Assembly: GCF_005239225.2 (NCBI RefSeq)
Contig: NC_133287.1
Location: 15,109,493 to 15,173,492 of the forward strand
DNA length: 64,000 nucleotides
From: Populus alba
Lineage: Eukaryota > Streptophyta > Magnoliopsida > Malpighiales > Salicaceae
Reading direction: 5' to 3'
Shown one piece after another: positions 24,642 through 35,689 of the stretch (positions are counted from its first letter, which is position 1; each line of letters opens with the position of its first letter). The notes under the pieces were generated by a model that saw nothing but the letters and a program-made list of their open reading frames with translations, was not told where the DNA came from and did no database searches. A program made the translations under genes and the position numbers.

Positions 24642-25140
24642 ATGGCATATTCTAACTTATTAACTGAAGGGCCAATAAAAGCAATTGTTTTCTCCCAGTG
24701 GACTAGCATGTTGGATTTGGTTGAGATTTCATTAAATCATCATTGCATCCAGTATAGGAGGTTTGATAGGACAATGACTTTGAGTTCAAGAGTGTCAAAT
24801 AACCAATTCAACCTAATAGCTTAAGCCGTGAGGTTAGGTCTTAACATATAATTTATATTATTCTCTAACACCCCTCTTTAAGTGAAAGCCCTTTGGACTT
24901 GAAACTTGCACATGCTCACATTAGCTTGTGCTTAATTTTTATCATATAAATATGATGGTGATATTCATACTCGTGACCGCTTGGTCATCAAGGTTTTGAT
25001 ACCATGTCAAAGAACCATATCAACCCAATAACTTAAATTTTTGGATAAGGTCACAAGATATGATTTATATCATTCTCTAATAAAGAGATAAGACTGTTAA
25101 AGATTTCAACACTGATCCTGAGGTTTGGCTTATGCCTCAT
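24603..25140 (+). pseudogene. SNF2/RAD5-like helicase exon fragment, split by a TRIM
   Basis: The plus strand encodes LLTEGPIKAIVFSQWTSMLDLVEISL then HHCIQYRRFDRTMTLSSR up to 24792. The frame resumes at 25086 with DKTVKDFNTDPEV once the inserted TRIM (24793-25082) and one copy of its target duplication are removed. This is the C-terminal helicase lobe (motifs IV-V region) of the FRG/CHR27-28 or RAD5 type of SNF2 ATPase. RRFDRTM has Arg where the family has Gly. The sequence degenerates after about 25115 and motif VI (QAIDRAHRIGQ) is absent, so this is an isolated dead exon copy rather than a gene. Confidence 0.8.
24793..25082 (-). mobile_element. Complete TRIM (miniature LTR retrotransposon)
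   Basis: Two 78-bp direct repeats (24793-24870 and 25005-25082) flank a 134-bp centre and are flanked by the 5-bp duplication aagag (24788-24792 and 25083-25087). On the minus strand the 5' LTR is followed at once by tggtatcaaaacc, which fits an initiator-Met tRNA primer-binding site. A purine run, aaagagggg, sits just before the 3' LTR. One LTR has the classic TGT...ACA ends. It has no coding capacity, as expected for a TRIM. Confidence 0.92.
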
Positions 25141-25335
25141 TAATTATTGAAACAATCTTAATTCTTGAAGGTGTTTTTTCATTTGTTTTTGTTAAAGAAA
25201 TATATAAATTATATCTTAGGACCTCGTCTATTTTATATCCAACTATGAGATTAGTCGAGATGCGTATAAGCTAGCCCGAACATTCATGGAGTAATAGAAA
25301 ATTTAAATCTCAACTTACTTGTACACGTGTATCCT

Positions 25336-25688
25336 CTAACTTATATCTAGCGATGGAATATAAGAAATCTTGGGCCACTTAGTGTTCTCTACAATTTTCA
25401 GACAAAAGTGGACATCCCCCCAAAATCTATAATTGCTTTAATTTGGAGAGGCATTGCATCGCTATCGAACTTGGCAGACACTTAAGATTCTTGCAATGCC
25501 AGGTCCAAAGATATCGAAGAGAAGAAAGGTTACCCAACCAATCTAGCAAAGCTTCCTCAAATTCCTCTCCCATGAAAAACCTTACATACAAATACTTGAG
25601 GGCAGTGAGGTGTTGAAGTTGATGAGGTATACTCCTTAGTTTATCCCATCCATGGCTTTCAAGGGACCATTCAAGTGTTAGTTAAAAC
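25336..25688 (-). pseudogene. NLR (CC-NBS-LRR) leucine-rich repeat relic
   Basis: The minus strand encodes LRSIPHQLQHLTALKYLYV, then ALLDWLGNLSSLRYLW, CKNLKCLPSSIAMQCLSKL and, after a TAG stop and a frameshift, ILGGCPLLSENC and WPKISYIPSLDIS. This is the characteristic C-terminus of plant CC-NBS-LRR immune receptors. Only the last repeats remain, with no NB-ARC domain nearby. It is a dead fragment. Confidence 0.85.
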
Positions 25689-25689
25689 T

Positions 25690-26260
25690 CTTGCAGTATC
25701 ATGGAATTAAAAAAAAAAAAAAAACAAGATTTGAATAAGAGAATCCAAAAAGAACAATTTTTTTTAAATAATATTAAAAGCTATAATTTACTAATAAATA
25801 TATATTAGTTATTTTTTTCATAATGAGTATGCAAAATTGTAAATCCTCTAATATGATTTATTTAAAAGCTATTTAAATATATATTGATTTGTACTAAATA
25901 ATTATACATTCTCTTAAAATGTTTGTTATAAAGAATTTAAATTCTAATGAGATTGGATTCCCAATAATTATTTTTCTAGGCTAAAATAATCATTTTTTTT
26001 TAGCCTTTTTGATCCTGGTGTTAATCTTAAAAGATATAAAATAACATTTCTCCAAGCAAGTCATGAAACTTATACAAATTATAAAACAAATAGATATTAA
26101 TACACTTGATGATTAACTATCATGTTTTTTTAGTATCTTTTTTTTATTTAAATTCTAGAACACCTTTGAATTTCATCTCATTTCCATGATACCATAGACA
26201 AAATTAAAAATCTTATTTAAAAAGGATAATTGACAAGTTATGTACGAAAAATACAAACTT
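25690..26260. other. AT-rich intergenic DNA, nothing recognised
   Basis: There are poly-A and poly-T runs and no supported frame or repeat boundary. Confidence 0.5.
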
Positions 26261-26433
26261 GGGCTAACAAAATATTGTATATTTGAGAGCAAGGATTGGG
26301 CTTTATCAGCAGGCCTGGACGCTTAGCCTGCTTTATATTTCTTCTTGTTCTGTAAACCCTTGAGAGTTGAGATTGCTTTTTCACCGCTTGATTCTCTAAT
26401 CAAAAGCACAAACAAACTCATAATCACTGCAAA

Positions 26434-26953
26434 GGTGAGTTCTTTACTCTCCCTTTTTTGTTTAATTCTTCAATTCATGTTTCCCTGACTGAAATATTCT
26501 GTTCTCGTAGTTGTTTTTATTTTATTTTCTTGCGAACTTTCTCTGAATGCGTTGTTTGGTTGCTAAGAAAAGACTGGAAAGTAATAATTTTGACATTGAT
26601 CCAGTATCAGAAATTGGAAAATAGTGATGGGTTTTATTTTATTTTTTCTCCGAGCTTTGATCAAATATCACTTTTTTGTTGGATGTATGAAACCAGTGTA
26701 ATATATTTTAAAAAAAAATGAGCAAAAAGATGATCCCTTTTTGTATTTTGCATTGTTTAGTTACTTTTCAACTCGTTGAACGTGGGTTAGAGAATTAAAT
26801 TTTTAAGATTTCTGTTTTTTTTCCCTGGATTTATTGAGGGCATTTTGAGAAAATGCTTAGAATTGCCATTGATTGTCTTATTTTTTGGTTTTATTCAATT
26901 TGAGAAATTGTTGATTATACGTGTATTGAGAATTAAAAGGCGCGTCTGCTCAT
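26434..26953 (+). other. Probable 5' UTR intron of the PIF-associated gene
   Basis: A strong donor (aaag/gtgagt) lies at 26434 and a candidate acceptor (ttctag) lies near 26958, just before the start codon at 26968. The upstream interval 26280-26433 looks like a leader exon, with 'ttgggcttt' (a possible site II core) just before it. Exact ends are uncertain by a few bases. Confidence 0.5.
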
Positions 26954-26967
26954 TCTAGTGTGTACTT

Positions 26968-27357
26968 ATGGCTTATGTGGATGATGATGGTTCGTCGGGC
27001 TCTGGAGACGATGTCAACATGCTGGATGGACACAACAAGCGTCAATCTGTGACGCCAGGAGGTTCTGGTCGTGGGAAGAGGAGTCGTAAGGCTACCGGTG
27101 ATGCCATTGTGGATGCTATGCTGGAAATTGCTGCTGCTTCTAAAATGAGGGCAGCTGCAATTATGAAGAATGAGGATCGGTTTTCTATAAGCAAATGCAT
27201 CAAAGTATTGGATGAGATGCAAGGCGTTGATCAACGGATTTACTTTCTTGCCTTGGATTTATTTGAGAACCCCAATGGCAGGGAGATATTTATCTCACTA
27301 AAGAGTGAGAAAAGGTTGCCATGGTTGCAGGGAAAATGTAATGCTACCCCTAGCTGA
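26968..27357 (+). CDS. 129-residue protein resembling the C-terminus of Myb/SANT-like transposase partners
   Basis: An uninterrupted frame begins MAYVDDDGSSGSGDD and contains a basic patch (GRGKRSRKATGD), a helical middle (AIVDAMLEIAAASKMRAAAIM) and the motif ISKCIKVLDEMQGVDQRIYFLALDLFENP followed by REIFISLKSEKRLPWLQGKC. That last part is typical of the C-terminal region of plant Myb/SANT-like proteins that pair with PIF/Harbinger transposases. The SANT domain itself is absent. It lies just upstream of, and on the same strand as, a transposase relic. It could be a surviving small gene or simply the first part of the dead element. Function unknown. Confidence 0.6.
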   Translation: MAYVDDDGSSGSGDDVNMLDGHNKRQSVTPGGSGRGKRSRKATGDAIVDAMLEIAAASKMRAAAIMKNEDRFSISKCIKVLDEMQGVDQRIYFLALDLFENPNGREIFISLKSEKRLPWLQGKCNATPS

Positions 27358-27744
27358 ATTAGTTTCGATTGACTCTTTTAGTAGTATATTTTTCTTAGTC
27401 ACTAATAATGGTTATGCTGTGTATGTAGAAAGTACTCAAGAAACCCCATGCAGCTGTAACTAGTTTGACTTCATGATTAATGGCCGTTTTGCAAGTTTAG
27501 TGATCTTAAATGATAGAGAGCACTGTGACTTTCCATTGTTTGGTTAATTTGGCCGCATCACCTAGTCTATAGGGATTCTTGTTTGTCTTGAAGGTCAATA
27601 AGTGAAGTAGAAATACATTAAAGAGAAACTACATTTCTTTATCTATGTATTTAACCTCTTGCATTGTGTTGTATATTATGTATTTTAATCCAATTTGTAC
27701 AGATACTTCAGTTAGCGTGGAAGACCAACTTAGAGTTGGACAAG

Positions 27745-29142
27745 ATGGAATTAGTTGCTGGGGGCTATTACTATTATAATAGCATGACTCGGCAACCTCG
27801 ACATAGTTCATCACCTAACAGAAGTAGCTTTATGCATGAAGTACTGGATTGCCCTGATGATTCATGCCGGGAAATGTTTCGTATGTGTATGAACATGTTT
27901 TCCACAATCTCTGTGGCATTCTCAGACGGAGGCATGCTTCATGATAGATGAGCAGCTGGCAATTTTCTTGAACATTATTAGTCATTATGAGCGTAACAGA
28001 GTTATTCAAGAAGATTTCAGTGAAAGCATAAGCCGGCATTTCAATAATGTGTTGAAGGAATCATGTCACTTTCACGTGAATTCATCATACAACCACCACC
28101 TATGGTCACTCCTCCAGATATTCAGTCTAGTAAATATATTTTATCCATGCTTCAAGGTTTATCTCTGCAAAACTATTCTTGAACTTCTGTGATGCGTTAT
28201 GTTATGCCAGTTACTTCTATTTATTGAGGATAGTATCGGTGTCATAGATGGCATGCATGTTCCTGCACATCTACCAGCCAAGCACCAATCTCGATTTCGT
28301 AACAAGAAAGGTGTTTTATCACAAAATATTTTGGCTGTTTGCACATTTGACTCGCAGTTTATATGTATTTATCCGGGCGGGGAAGGCTCTGTTGCAGATT
28401 CTCGTCCATCAAGAGCAGTCCTTGATGATCCGGATCAAAACTTCCCTAGCATACCTGAAGGTTCTCTCTCCCACACACACAGCTTGCAGTAGTCTGTGCA
28501 CTTCCACAGTATTGATGCGTCTATGCATAATTTGTACACACTTTTCCTAGCATGTGTGCACACACAAGCCCTCAATTTCCAACATGGACCTTTTATCTCT
28601 CTAGCTGTTTTCTTGGTTTACTTACCATTGTGCTCCGTGACAGGAAAATACCATCACAGGATACTCAAATCTGGAAGGTTTTATTGCTCCATATCCAGAA
28701 GTTCGCTATCACCTTCATGAATTTAGAGGTGCCAATCGGCTGCCTAAAAATCCACAGGAACTGTGTAATCATCGACATTCTTCTCTTAGAAACGTCATCC
28801 AGAGATCTTTCGATGTGCTGAAAACACGATCTCCTGTTCTCAAAGCTGCCCATCAAATACGGATTTCATGTCCAAAGGGACATAGCTGTTGCTGCGTGCG
28901 TTTCGAAAATGGGTTATCAGTCGTACTCTTTTTTTCTCCCAATAAATACATTATCTGCACGTCACCAGGTGCACAGAGCAAATTGGTCAACCTCGAATAA
29001 TTCCAACATGAATTTATCTGATAAATACATCTTTTACATGTCACCACGTGTGCCTAAAGCAAATATGTCAACATCGGATAATTCCAACATCAACTTATCC
29101 AGAGGCAGTAAAGGGAAAGAGGAAGACAAGATGACGTCATAA
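27745..29142 (+). pseudogene. PIF/Harbinger (ALP1/HARBI1-like) transposase relic
   Basis: Joining frames gives a DDE_Tnp_4 protein: MELVAGGYYYYNSMTRQPRH, DEQLAIFLNIISHYERNRVIQ, SLSREFIIQPPP, EDSIGVIDGMHVPAHLP (first Asp), SQNILAVC, GEGSVADSRPSRAVLDDP (second Asp), an intron at 28461-28643, YPEVRYHLHEFRGANRLPKNP and RNVIQRSFDVLKTR. The third catalytic residue, Glu in the family (RNVIER), is Gln here (CAG at 28800-28802). Frameshifts occur near 27945, 28052, 28655 and 28857. It is not functional as a transposase. Confidence 0.8.
28958..29105 (+). repeat. Two-copy repeat of about 72 bp in the transposase tail
   Basis: In one frame the repeat reads ANWSTSNNSNMNLS and again ANMSTSDNSNINLS, separated by DKYIFYMSPRVPK. 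At DNA level 'gtcaaca(t/c)cg(g/a)ataattccaacat' recurs. It is a local duplication inside the C-terminal coding region. Confidence 0.7.
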
Positions 29143-29222
29143 AGAGATAAGGATGTTGGCACCTGTATATATATAGATGTACAGAAAGAGCTGGAAAATT
29201 GAATAAGACAAGTTGGCCTTTT

Positions 29223-29248
29223 ATAATAATAATAATAATAATAATAAT
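29223..29248 (+). repeat. (ATA)n microsatellite
   Basis: A run of ata/aat triplets of about 26 bp. Confidence 0.9.
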
Positions 29249-29309
29249 TGTGGCCTCACAATATAAGTCCATCCCAGCTTGAAAATTTCCTCACAATATA
29301 ATAATTGTT

Positions 29310-29500
29310 TCCCAGAAAGAAAGAAGAAAGAAGTTTTCCGAGAAATTATTTTTCTAAATTTTTTTATATTTATTTGTCATTAAAAAAATTAGTCAACCAA
29401 AAATACTTTCTAGTCAACGGAAAATATTTTCTGGTCAACAGAAAACACTTTTCAGTCAAAAAAAATTTGGCTTGGTTTTTAGAAAAAAGTATTTTCCCTT
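29310..29500. repeat. Repeat arm related to the adjacent MITE
   Basis: The words 'gtcaacggaaaatattttctggtcaac' and 'aaatttggcttggttttta' here recur at 29583-29640, so this is either a nested copy or a tandemly duplicated arm of the same element. Confidence 0.5.
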
Positions 29501-30292
29501 TTAGCTTTGTTTGTTTTCTGAAAAGTGGTTTTTCGGAAAATCATTTTTCAAACTTTCTTATGTTTGTTTGCCATTAGAAAAGTTGGTCAACGGAAAACAC
29601 TTTTCAGTAAAAAGAAAATTTGGCTTGGTTTTTAAGAAAGTTTCTGGAAAATTTGGGGTGAAAAATTTAGAAATATCATTATTTGCTGATTATATCAAAT
29701 TTGATCCTCAAACTTTTGATTGCTATACATATTTTGTTTTGAATATTTATTTTTCAATTTCATCTCTTAAAATTTTATTTTATATTAACTTTGGTCCTTA
29801 TTTTTATAATTGGTATTTGTTTTTTCCTTATCATTTTTTTATTGAAATTTTTTATCTATCAAATTTGGTCCTTATTATTTTGATTGTTACTTATTTTATT
29901 TGAAATAATTTATGAAATGTTGATTATTATTATTTTAATTTCTTCATCTTTCATTTTTTTTTTAATTTTTTAGATTTGATCCCTATTATTTTGATTCTTA
30001 TTTATTTTATTTGAGATAATTTATGAAATTATATTTTTTTTTCAATTTCATTCTCATTCAACTTTTTAATTTGTAAGATTTGTTTCTTATTATTTTAATA
30101 AACTTGAGAAAAATTAAATATTAATAAGTTATTTTCCAACTCATTTTCCATGACATAAACAAACACTAGAAAGTGTTTTCCAACTTATTTTTTCATTACA
30201 CTACCAAACATCGGAAAATACTTTCTCAAAATTCACTTTCCTCGTAATTCACTTTCTAGAAGGAAACTACTTTCCAGTAAACAAACAGGGCC
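29500..30292. mobile_element. MITE-like element with imperfect inverted ends
   Basis: The left end (about 29503: ctttgtttgttttctgaaaag) pairs with the right end (30265-30292: ctttccagtaaacaaacag, then ggcc) as an imperfect terminal inverted repeat of roughly 30 bp. The interior is T-rich and noncoding. Flanking trinucleotides are tta on the left and taa on the right, so no exact target duplication is shown. The superfamily is not assigned. Confidence 0.5.
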
Positions 30293-30579
30293 TAAAGGTT
30301 GTTTTGAGGTTAAATGTGTTTATTGGGGTTTCGGTAATTCCTAGATGTTTTGAAGTTAAAAAAAAAAGTTTTGAAAATGGGTCTTTTTAGCCAAGTGATG
30401 GAACCTGATTTTCCAATCATTTGAGATAGCCAAATAAAAACCAATGAACAACGTGTTATTTGCTTTCTCTCTCTCTTTATTTTTTTAAATAAAACAAATG
30501 ATGCATAGTTCATACATTAAAAAAAAGAAGAAGAAGAAAAAAGCTGGCACAACCTAACCTCTTTCACCAAACATGTTGG

Positions 30580-30580
<1 letters not shown>

Positions 30581-30637
<57 letters not shown>

Positions 30638-30640
30638 TAT
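30581..30640. repeat. (TA)n microsatellite
   Basis: About 60 bp of alternating TA with one phase slip. Confidence 0.95.
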
Positions 30641-31080
30641 TTCCTTCAATTTTCTTTATTACTCATTAAAATAAGTTACTACATCCTGGAACCAAGTCAA
30701 TTTTGGAGTAGCTTTGTGATAATGGAACCAACCAGCAAAAAGCATTAAGACTGCAAAGACCAATGCATCAATTGCTGTACAATACAATTGTAATTTACTA
30801 ATTATTCTAGATGCTCTCTAAATCTAAAAAAAACTGAATTTTCTTTGTATTTCTCATAAACCCCCACCCATATCATCACTCAATATTTCTTGGCCCACTA
30901 TTGTCAAAACTACTTGGGTGTTAGGCCCAATGTGAGTAGGATCACTTAGCCTTGCTTCATAATTGGAAAAACTTTGAAGAGAAGGCCTTCATGGAGGCAC
31001 ATCTCGCTCTTTTATTTATTTATGATAAATCATGAGAGTTCAGTTTCAAATAAGCATGTCCCACCACAAACAAGAAGACT
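30641..31080. other. Intergenic DNA, nothing recognised
   Basis: No supported gene or repeat boundary. Confidence 0.5.
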
Positions 31081-31084
31081 AAAA

Positions 31085-31555
31085 GAAAACTATTGATCCC
31101 TTTGACGACTCTCCTCTTCATCTTCCTGCAAAGTTGAAAAGGAAATAGATTTCTTTGGAATAATAAGAATGTTCAAATTCCAATTCCAATACTCGTGAAG
31201 AAAGAGTTGTAATAAATGCAAAGAGGAGGGATCTTTCACCCAATAGTGAAGGATTTGAACCAATTTTTCTAGATGGATGGGGTACGGTATTAGTTTCTAA
31301 TTTAAATGTGGGAATTTGATCTCTAAAAATGGAAATATTGAATGAAATGATAGTAAATTATAAGATTTTATTATTTTTTGATCTTTCTAAAGAGGATACT
31401 AATTGCAAGGAAAATTGAAACATAAGCTACTTTTTATATATGAAAGAATCTACCAAAGAGACGATTCGAAGTAAAGCCGCTTCTTTCTTGCTTGATGGGG
31501 GGGGCCTTTAGACTTAACGAAAGTGCTGACCCACTCCCAATAGAGCAAAACTAGT
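31085..31555. other. Possible organelle-derived insert
   Basis: The texture of this block differs from its flanks. It has a more even base mix, phrases such as 'ggatggggtacggtatt' and 'accaaagagacgattcgaag' that look like plant organelle spacer DNA, and a GC-rich end with 'cccactcccaatagagc'. No gene is recognisable. The origin is a recollection-level impression only. Confidence 0.3.
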
Positions 31556-34040
31556 ATGAAGATATCACAGTTGGAAATTTATTTGGGATATTATTATATT
31601 AAATATTGCTTAATTCTTACTTTATTTTTTAATAAGATTATAACAATCTTTTATAACATTAGCAAATACATTTTTGCACATCCCTCCACGATTCCCTTTA
31701 ATTTTGTGAATATATATTTTTATTATTATATAATTAAATAAAAATAAATTGAAAAATTATTAAACCAAACTGGATCCATGACCCGATTGCAATTTTAATG
31801 GTCTATTTGGGTTTACTCGTGTTGATTCCAAACATTGTCGTCTTATTTTTTTTTTTAAAGGGTTAAAACAATACTATCATGAAGAATGTTTTTTGAAGTT
31901 AAACTAAGTTTTGATCATGTTGTGTTTAGACCTGCTAAGTTGATTGATTTATATAGGGTTAGATTCCACGTCATTTAATATGAAACCCAAACCAAAACAC
32001 GGCTGCTTGACTAATAATTATAATTGGGCATACCTAACCCTTACATATTTGTTTATTTCTCCAATATTTGATATTATTGAAGCACATGCATAACCCTATA
32101 TAATTGATCAAGTGGGTTCTTAGAGTCCAAATTTGCTAGCACTACTTTTTAGCCAAGAATGAATGCAATAATTGTCTTTCCTTCCTCTTAATCTCAAGTT
32201 GTGTTTTGTCGGAAAGAAGTATGTCCTTGTCACAGGCTTCCCTTCCTAATCTCAAGTTCCAAGATTGCACAAAGGAATAAAGAACTTTGAACAACTTTAT
32301 TCCCAAAGTACTGTCTGCTCGTTACATGACGACTTGTCAATTTCTTTTTGTTTTTGTAAATTTCCGGTTTCCTGTAATCTTTGTTCCTTTCGGAAATTCC
32401 ACCCAAATTCTGGCAAAAATATTATAGTTCCATTCTGCCGGTTATTATAATACAGCTTAACCTTTCAAATATTTTACAACCTGAGTTATTAAATTGTAAT
32501 AATTTATAAAAAAAATTAAAAAAACATATTTCTAATTAACCCAATATTAAAGAAAAAAAATAAAAAAAAATACAAAAATTATTAGATCAACCTAAGTTAA
32601 CCTGTCAAATTCATTATCAAGGTCATGAGATCAGGATAACCCCGTAAAATTACAAAACTTTTCTCAGCTGTTATTTTCAATTAAAAATATCAACACAAAA
32701 ATAAAATCAAAGGGACAACTTTTATATTTTATTTTCCCCGTACTATTGTACTCCTCTGGTAAAAAAAGGTGTTATTTTATCTTAATCTATGTGTTATTTC
32801 ACAAATTAAATTATTATGTTCAATTAAAATGCCATATCAACACAAGAATATATTTTTAGAGGAACGTTTTATATGTGATTTATCTTGAACTAATATTGTG
32901 CTTTTCAGAAAGATTGCTTTGCTTTATCTTAATCAAGGTTTTATTTCACAAACTAATCAATAATTAATGTATAATTAATAAAATTCCATGTCAATACAAA
33001 AATATATATAATTTTAAAAGTGAGAAAATTAAGATGTAACAATTTATATCTTTTAGAAGCAAAAACATTACATATAAAGAATTGACTTTCATTTTTAAAA
33101 ATTGATTCAAGTATTTTAGTTATAAAAATTAAAAATATAATCAAATACAAATTTGATAAAAGATGTAACATCCCTTAATTTTCAGGCATAGCATATTTTT
33201 TAACATAGAAAATATAGAGAATTTGTATTTTTTATCAGAAATCCCTAACGAGAATTTCTATCAAAATTTCAGCAAGGTTCCTCTATATTTAGAATATTCC
33301 AAGTTATTGACAATAATATGTATTACTTCTATATAGGTTTTTAATCTTTGATTCAACCATCTTGGATAATTCAACCATTTCAACCATTACATCAATCATA
33401 ATTTCTCCATAATATAAAAAACCAATTATATAACATTATAATTATAGCAATTAGAGAATTAAAAAAGTTAAGCATATATCAACTTCCTTTGTTATTTATA
33501 CCTTCATGGGGTGTTAAAGAGTTGTCAACAACATCTCATTTCAATCCTGTATCCTTAGTATTCTAATTGATAAATTGCTTAAGGATGAGAGTCACCATGT
33601 TACCTACCGCCATGTCATATGTGAAGAAATCATTTCCATTGTTAAAAAAACAAAGTATAAAATATATTGTCTTTTTTATTTTCATGATTAACTAGATACC
33701 CTTTATTAGTTCTCTCTAGTTTTTTTATGTTGCTTTGTTATGTTTTCATTTGAATCTATGCCTCTATTATCCATTTTAATGATCAAGTTATCATTAGTCT
33801 GATTAATGACAAACTCTGGAACTCTCTCTACCACCCAATGCTTATTTTTTCTTCATGTAGTTACGAAGTACATTTCTCCTTCTTTGCACTCTTCTCTACA
33901 TAGTTCTTATTGCATCTCTTAGTCGCCTTTTCTCTTAAATTTTAATTACCCATCCTTTGTTCTTTAGATTTGACCTTAGTCTAACATTCATTTGAACTCG
34001 ATGGTATGCCTTTCTGACACGATCAAAAGATTGATATCTT
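31556..34040. other. AT-rich intergenic DNA with one dispersed repeat
   Basis: No gene is supported. A single copy of the unit seen at 14.8-15.4 kb ('ctgtcaaattcattatcaagg ... gagatcaggataac') lies at 32585-32660. Confidence 0.5.
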
Positions 34041-34049
34041 GTCTCAAGT

Positions 34050-35400
34050 GCAGGAGTGTTTAAAGTAATAAATAACCTGGTAAGACCAGGGTCGAACCAC
34101 AGGGAGATGAACTATATAAATTACAAATTATATACATATATATATATATAATAAAATAAAGAGTTTATGAGAATGTTATGGGATATTAATATAAGGATTA
34201 AACAATGATAAAAAAATTGTCAAGGTTAGAGGGTCTACTAATAGTATTATAAATAAATATAGTATAAACTCTTTTTATTAATCAATTGGAAACCACACAC
34301 AAATGAGGTTCCAATCGGATGATTTATTCTTAATAGTTCATTATAAATTGTTAACATGATCATATTAATTATCTTATTTAAGTAACACCAAACTTTTAAA
34401 TATTTTCAGGAATTCATAATGCTAAGTTATGTTAACAACAAATCAAGTTCCTTTCATAGCACATGTATAGGTTATACCATACGATTGGCCATGAAAGTGT
34501 TAAGCATTTGCTGTACCAAGTGTTATACAAAACAAATCTAGATTAACCATTTAATAAGCAAGGTATTAAGAATTAGTAAGATAAAAAGATAAGACATGTT
34601 AATAACAAACTTTCTAGGATATAAACATTGAAGTCCGTGTTTAGTTTATATTATACCTATTCTAACACCATTAGTGAAACCTTTCACCTTGACATAATAA
34701 ACTTAGCTAAACATAATGAAAAAGAGAAACATAAATAACCAACATAAGAACATAAGTATAGTAAAGGAAATGAAAAGCATAAACAAGAGATTAAGGAAAA
34801 TATAACATGAAATAAAACTTAAACATTACAAAAATATAAAGAAAGAAATAAAGAGCATGATCTTGATCTGAACAGTAAAGATACCTAAATGCATGGCAAA
34901 TGCCTTCTTTTATAGGCCAAAATTTAGAACTATTGATTTGATGATTAATTGTTGAGTGGGTGGCCAACTCTTGACTTGGTGAAAGTCCTTGTCTTCTTGT
35001 TTGAACAAAACGTCATTGCTACCATCAGAATTGAAACCAACTGTTTATGAAAGTTATAGAAAATTATCTTATCTTTCCAGGAAAAAAACAATTGAGGTCA
35101 TTTGGAGTTCTAGAACTCGAGATATGGGTTGAACATTGGATATTGTCTGGGCTGTAGGACAAATTCAGACTTTCTCCGTTGTTGCTATAATTTGGACTTA
35201 AAAACGGCCTTCTTAAATCTTGGACTTCGCATGAAAGTTGTAGGCCTATGTCTTACCTTTCCATCCATATAAAGTAGATCTATATCCGAGATCTAGAGCT
35301 CGAGATATGACCCAATTACCGAATAGTGTTCCAGTTTGGACTACACTAACATCTCTTTTCTAAGTTTGGCCCTCTCTTTATCCTTTCAATTTCAGTATTT
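34050..35400. other. Noncoding retrotransposon-like debris
   Basis: The phrase 'gtaagaccagggtcgaaccacaggga' (34080-34106) and two related stretches containing 'gaactcgagatatgggtt' (35115) and 'gagctcgagatatgaccc' (35299) are of the type found in noncoding parts of plant LTR elements. The second pair forms a diverged direct repeat about 185 bp apart. No LTRs or coding domains were found. Confidence 0.4.
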
Positions 35401-35634
35401 AAACTCATCAATGAATCCTTTTATTTATGTGATAGACCTTCATTTAAGATGAACATTTACCATAAATTAAAGATATCTTATATTTTTAGATATGAAATAA
35501 AGTCTAAGACAGATGGTCTATGTGGTGACAATGATTATGAAACGAATGAGATAACCGATAACTTTGTATGCTCACTTATAAAGAAAACTTTGTCAAATTT
35601 TCAATAAAGTTGCTTATCAATAAAGGAGCATGAT

Positions 35635-35636
<2 letters not shown>

Positions 35637-35674
<38 letters not shown>

Positions 35675-35685
35675 TATATATATAT
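35637..35685. repeat. (TG)n(TA)n microsatellite
   Basis: About 37 bp of TG repeats followed by a short TA run. Confidence 0.95.
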
Positions 35686-35689
35686 AATC

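Noticed and set aside
25101..25140. Continuation of the helicase into a full gene
   Set aside because: Similarity ends within about 40 bp, motif VI is absent, and the following sequence is an antisense NLR relic.
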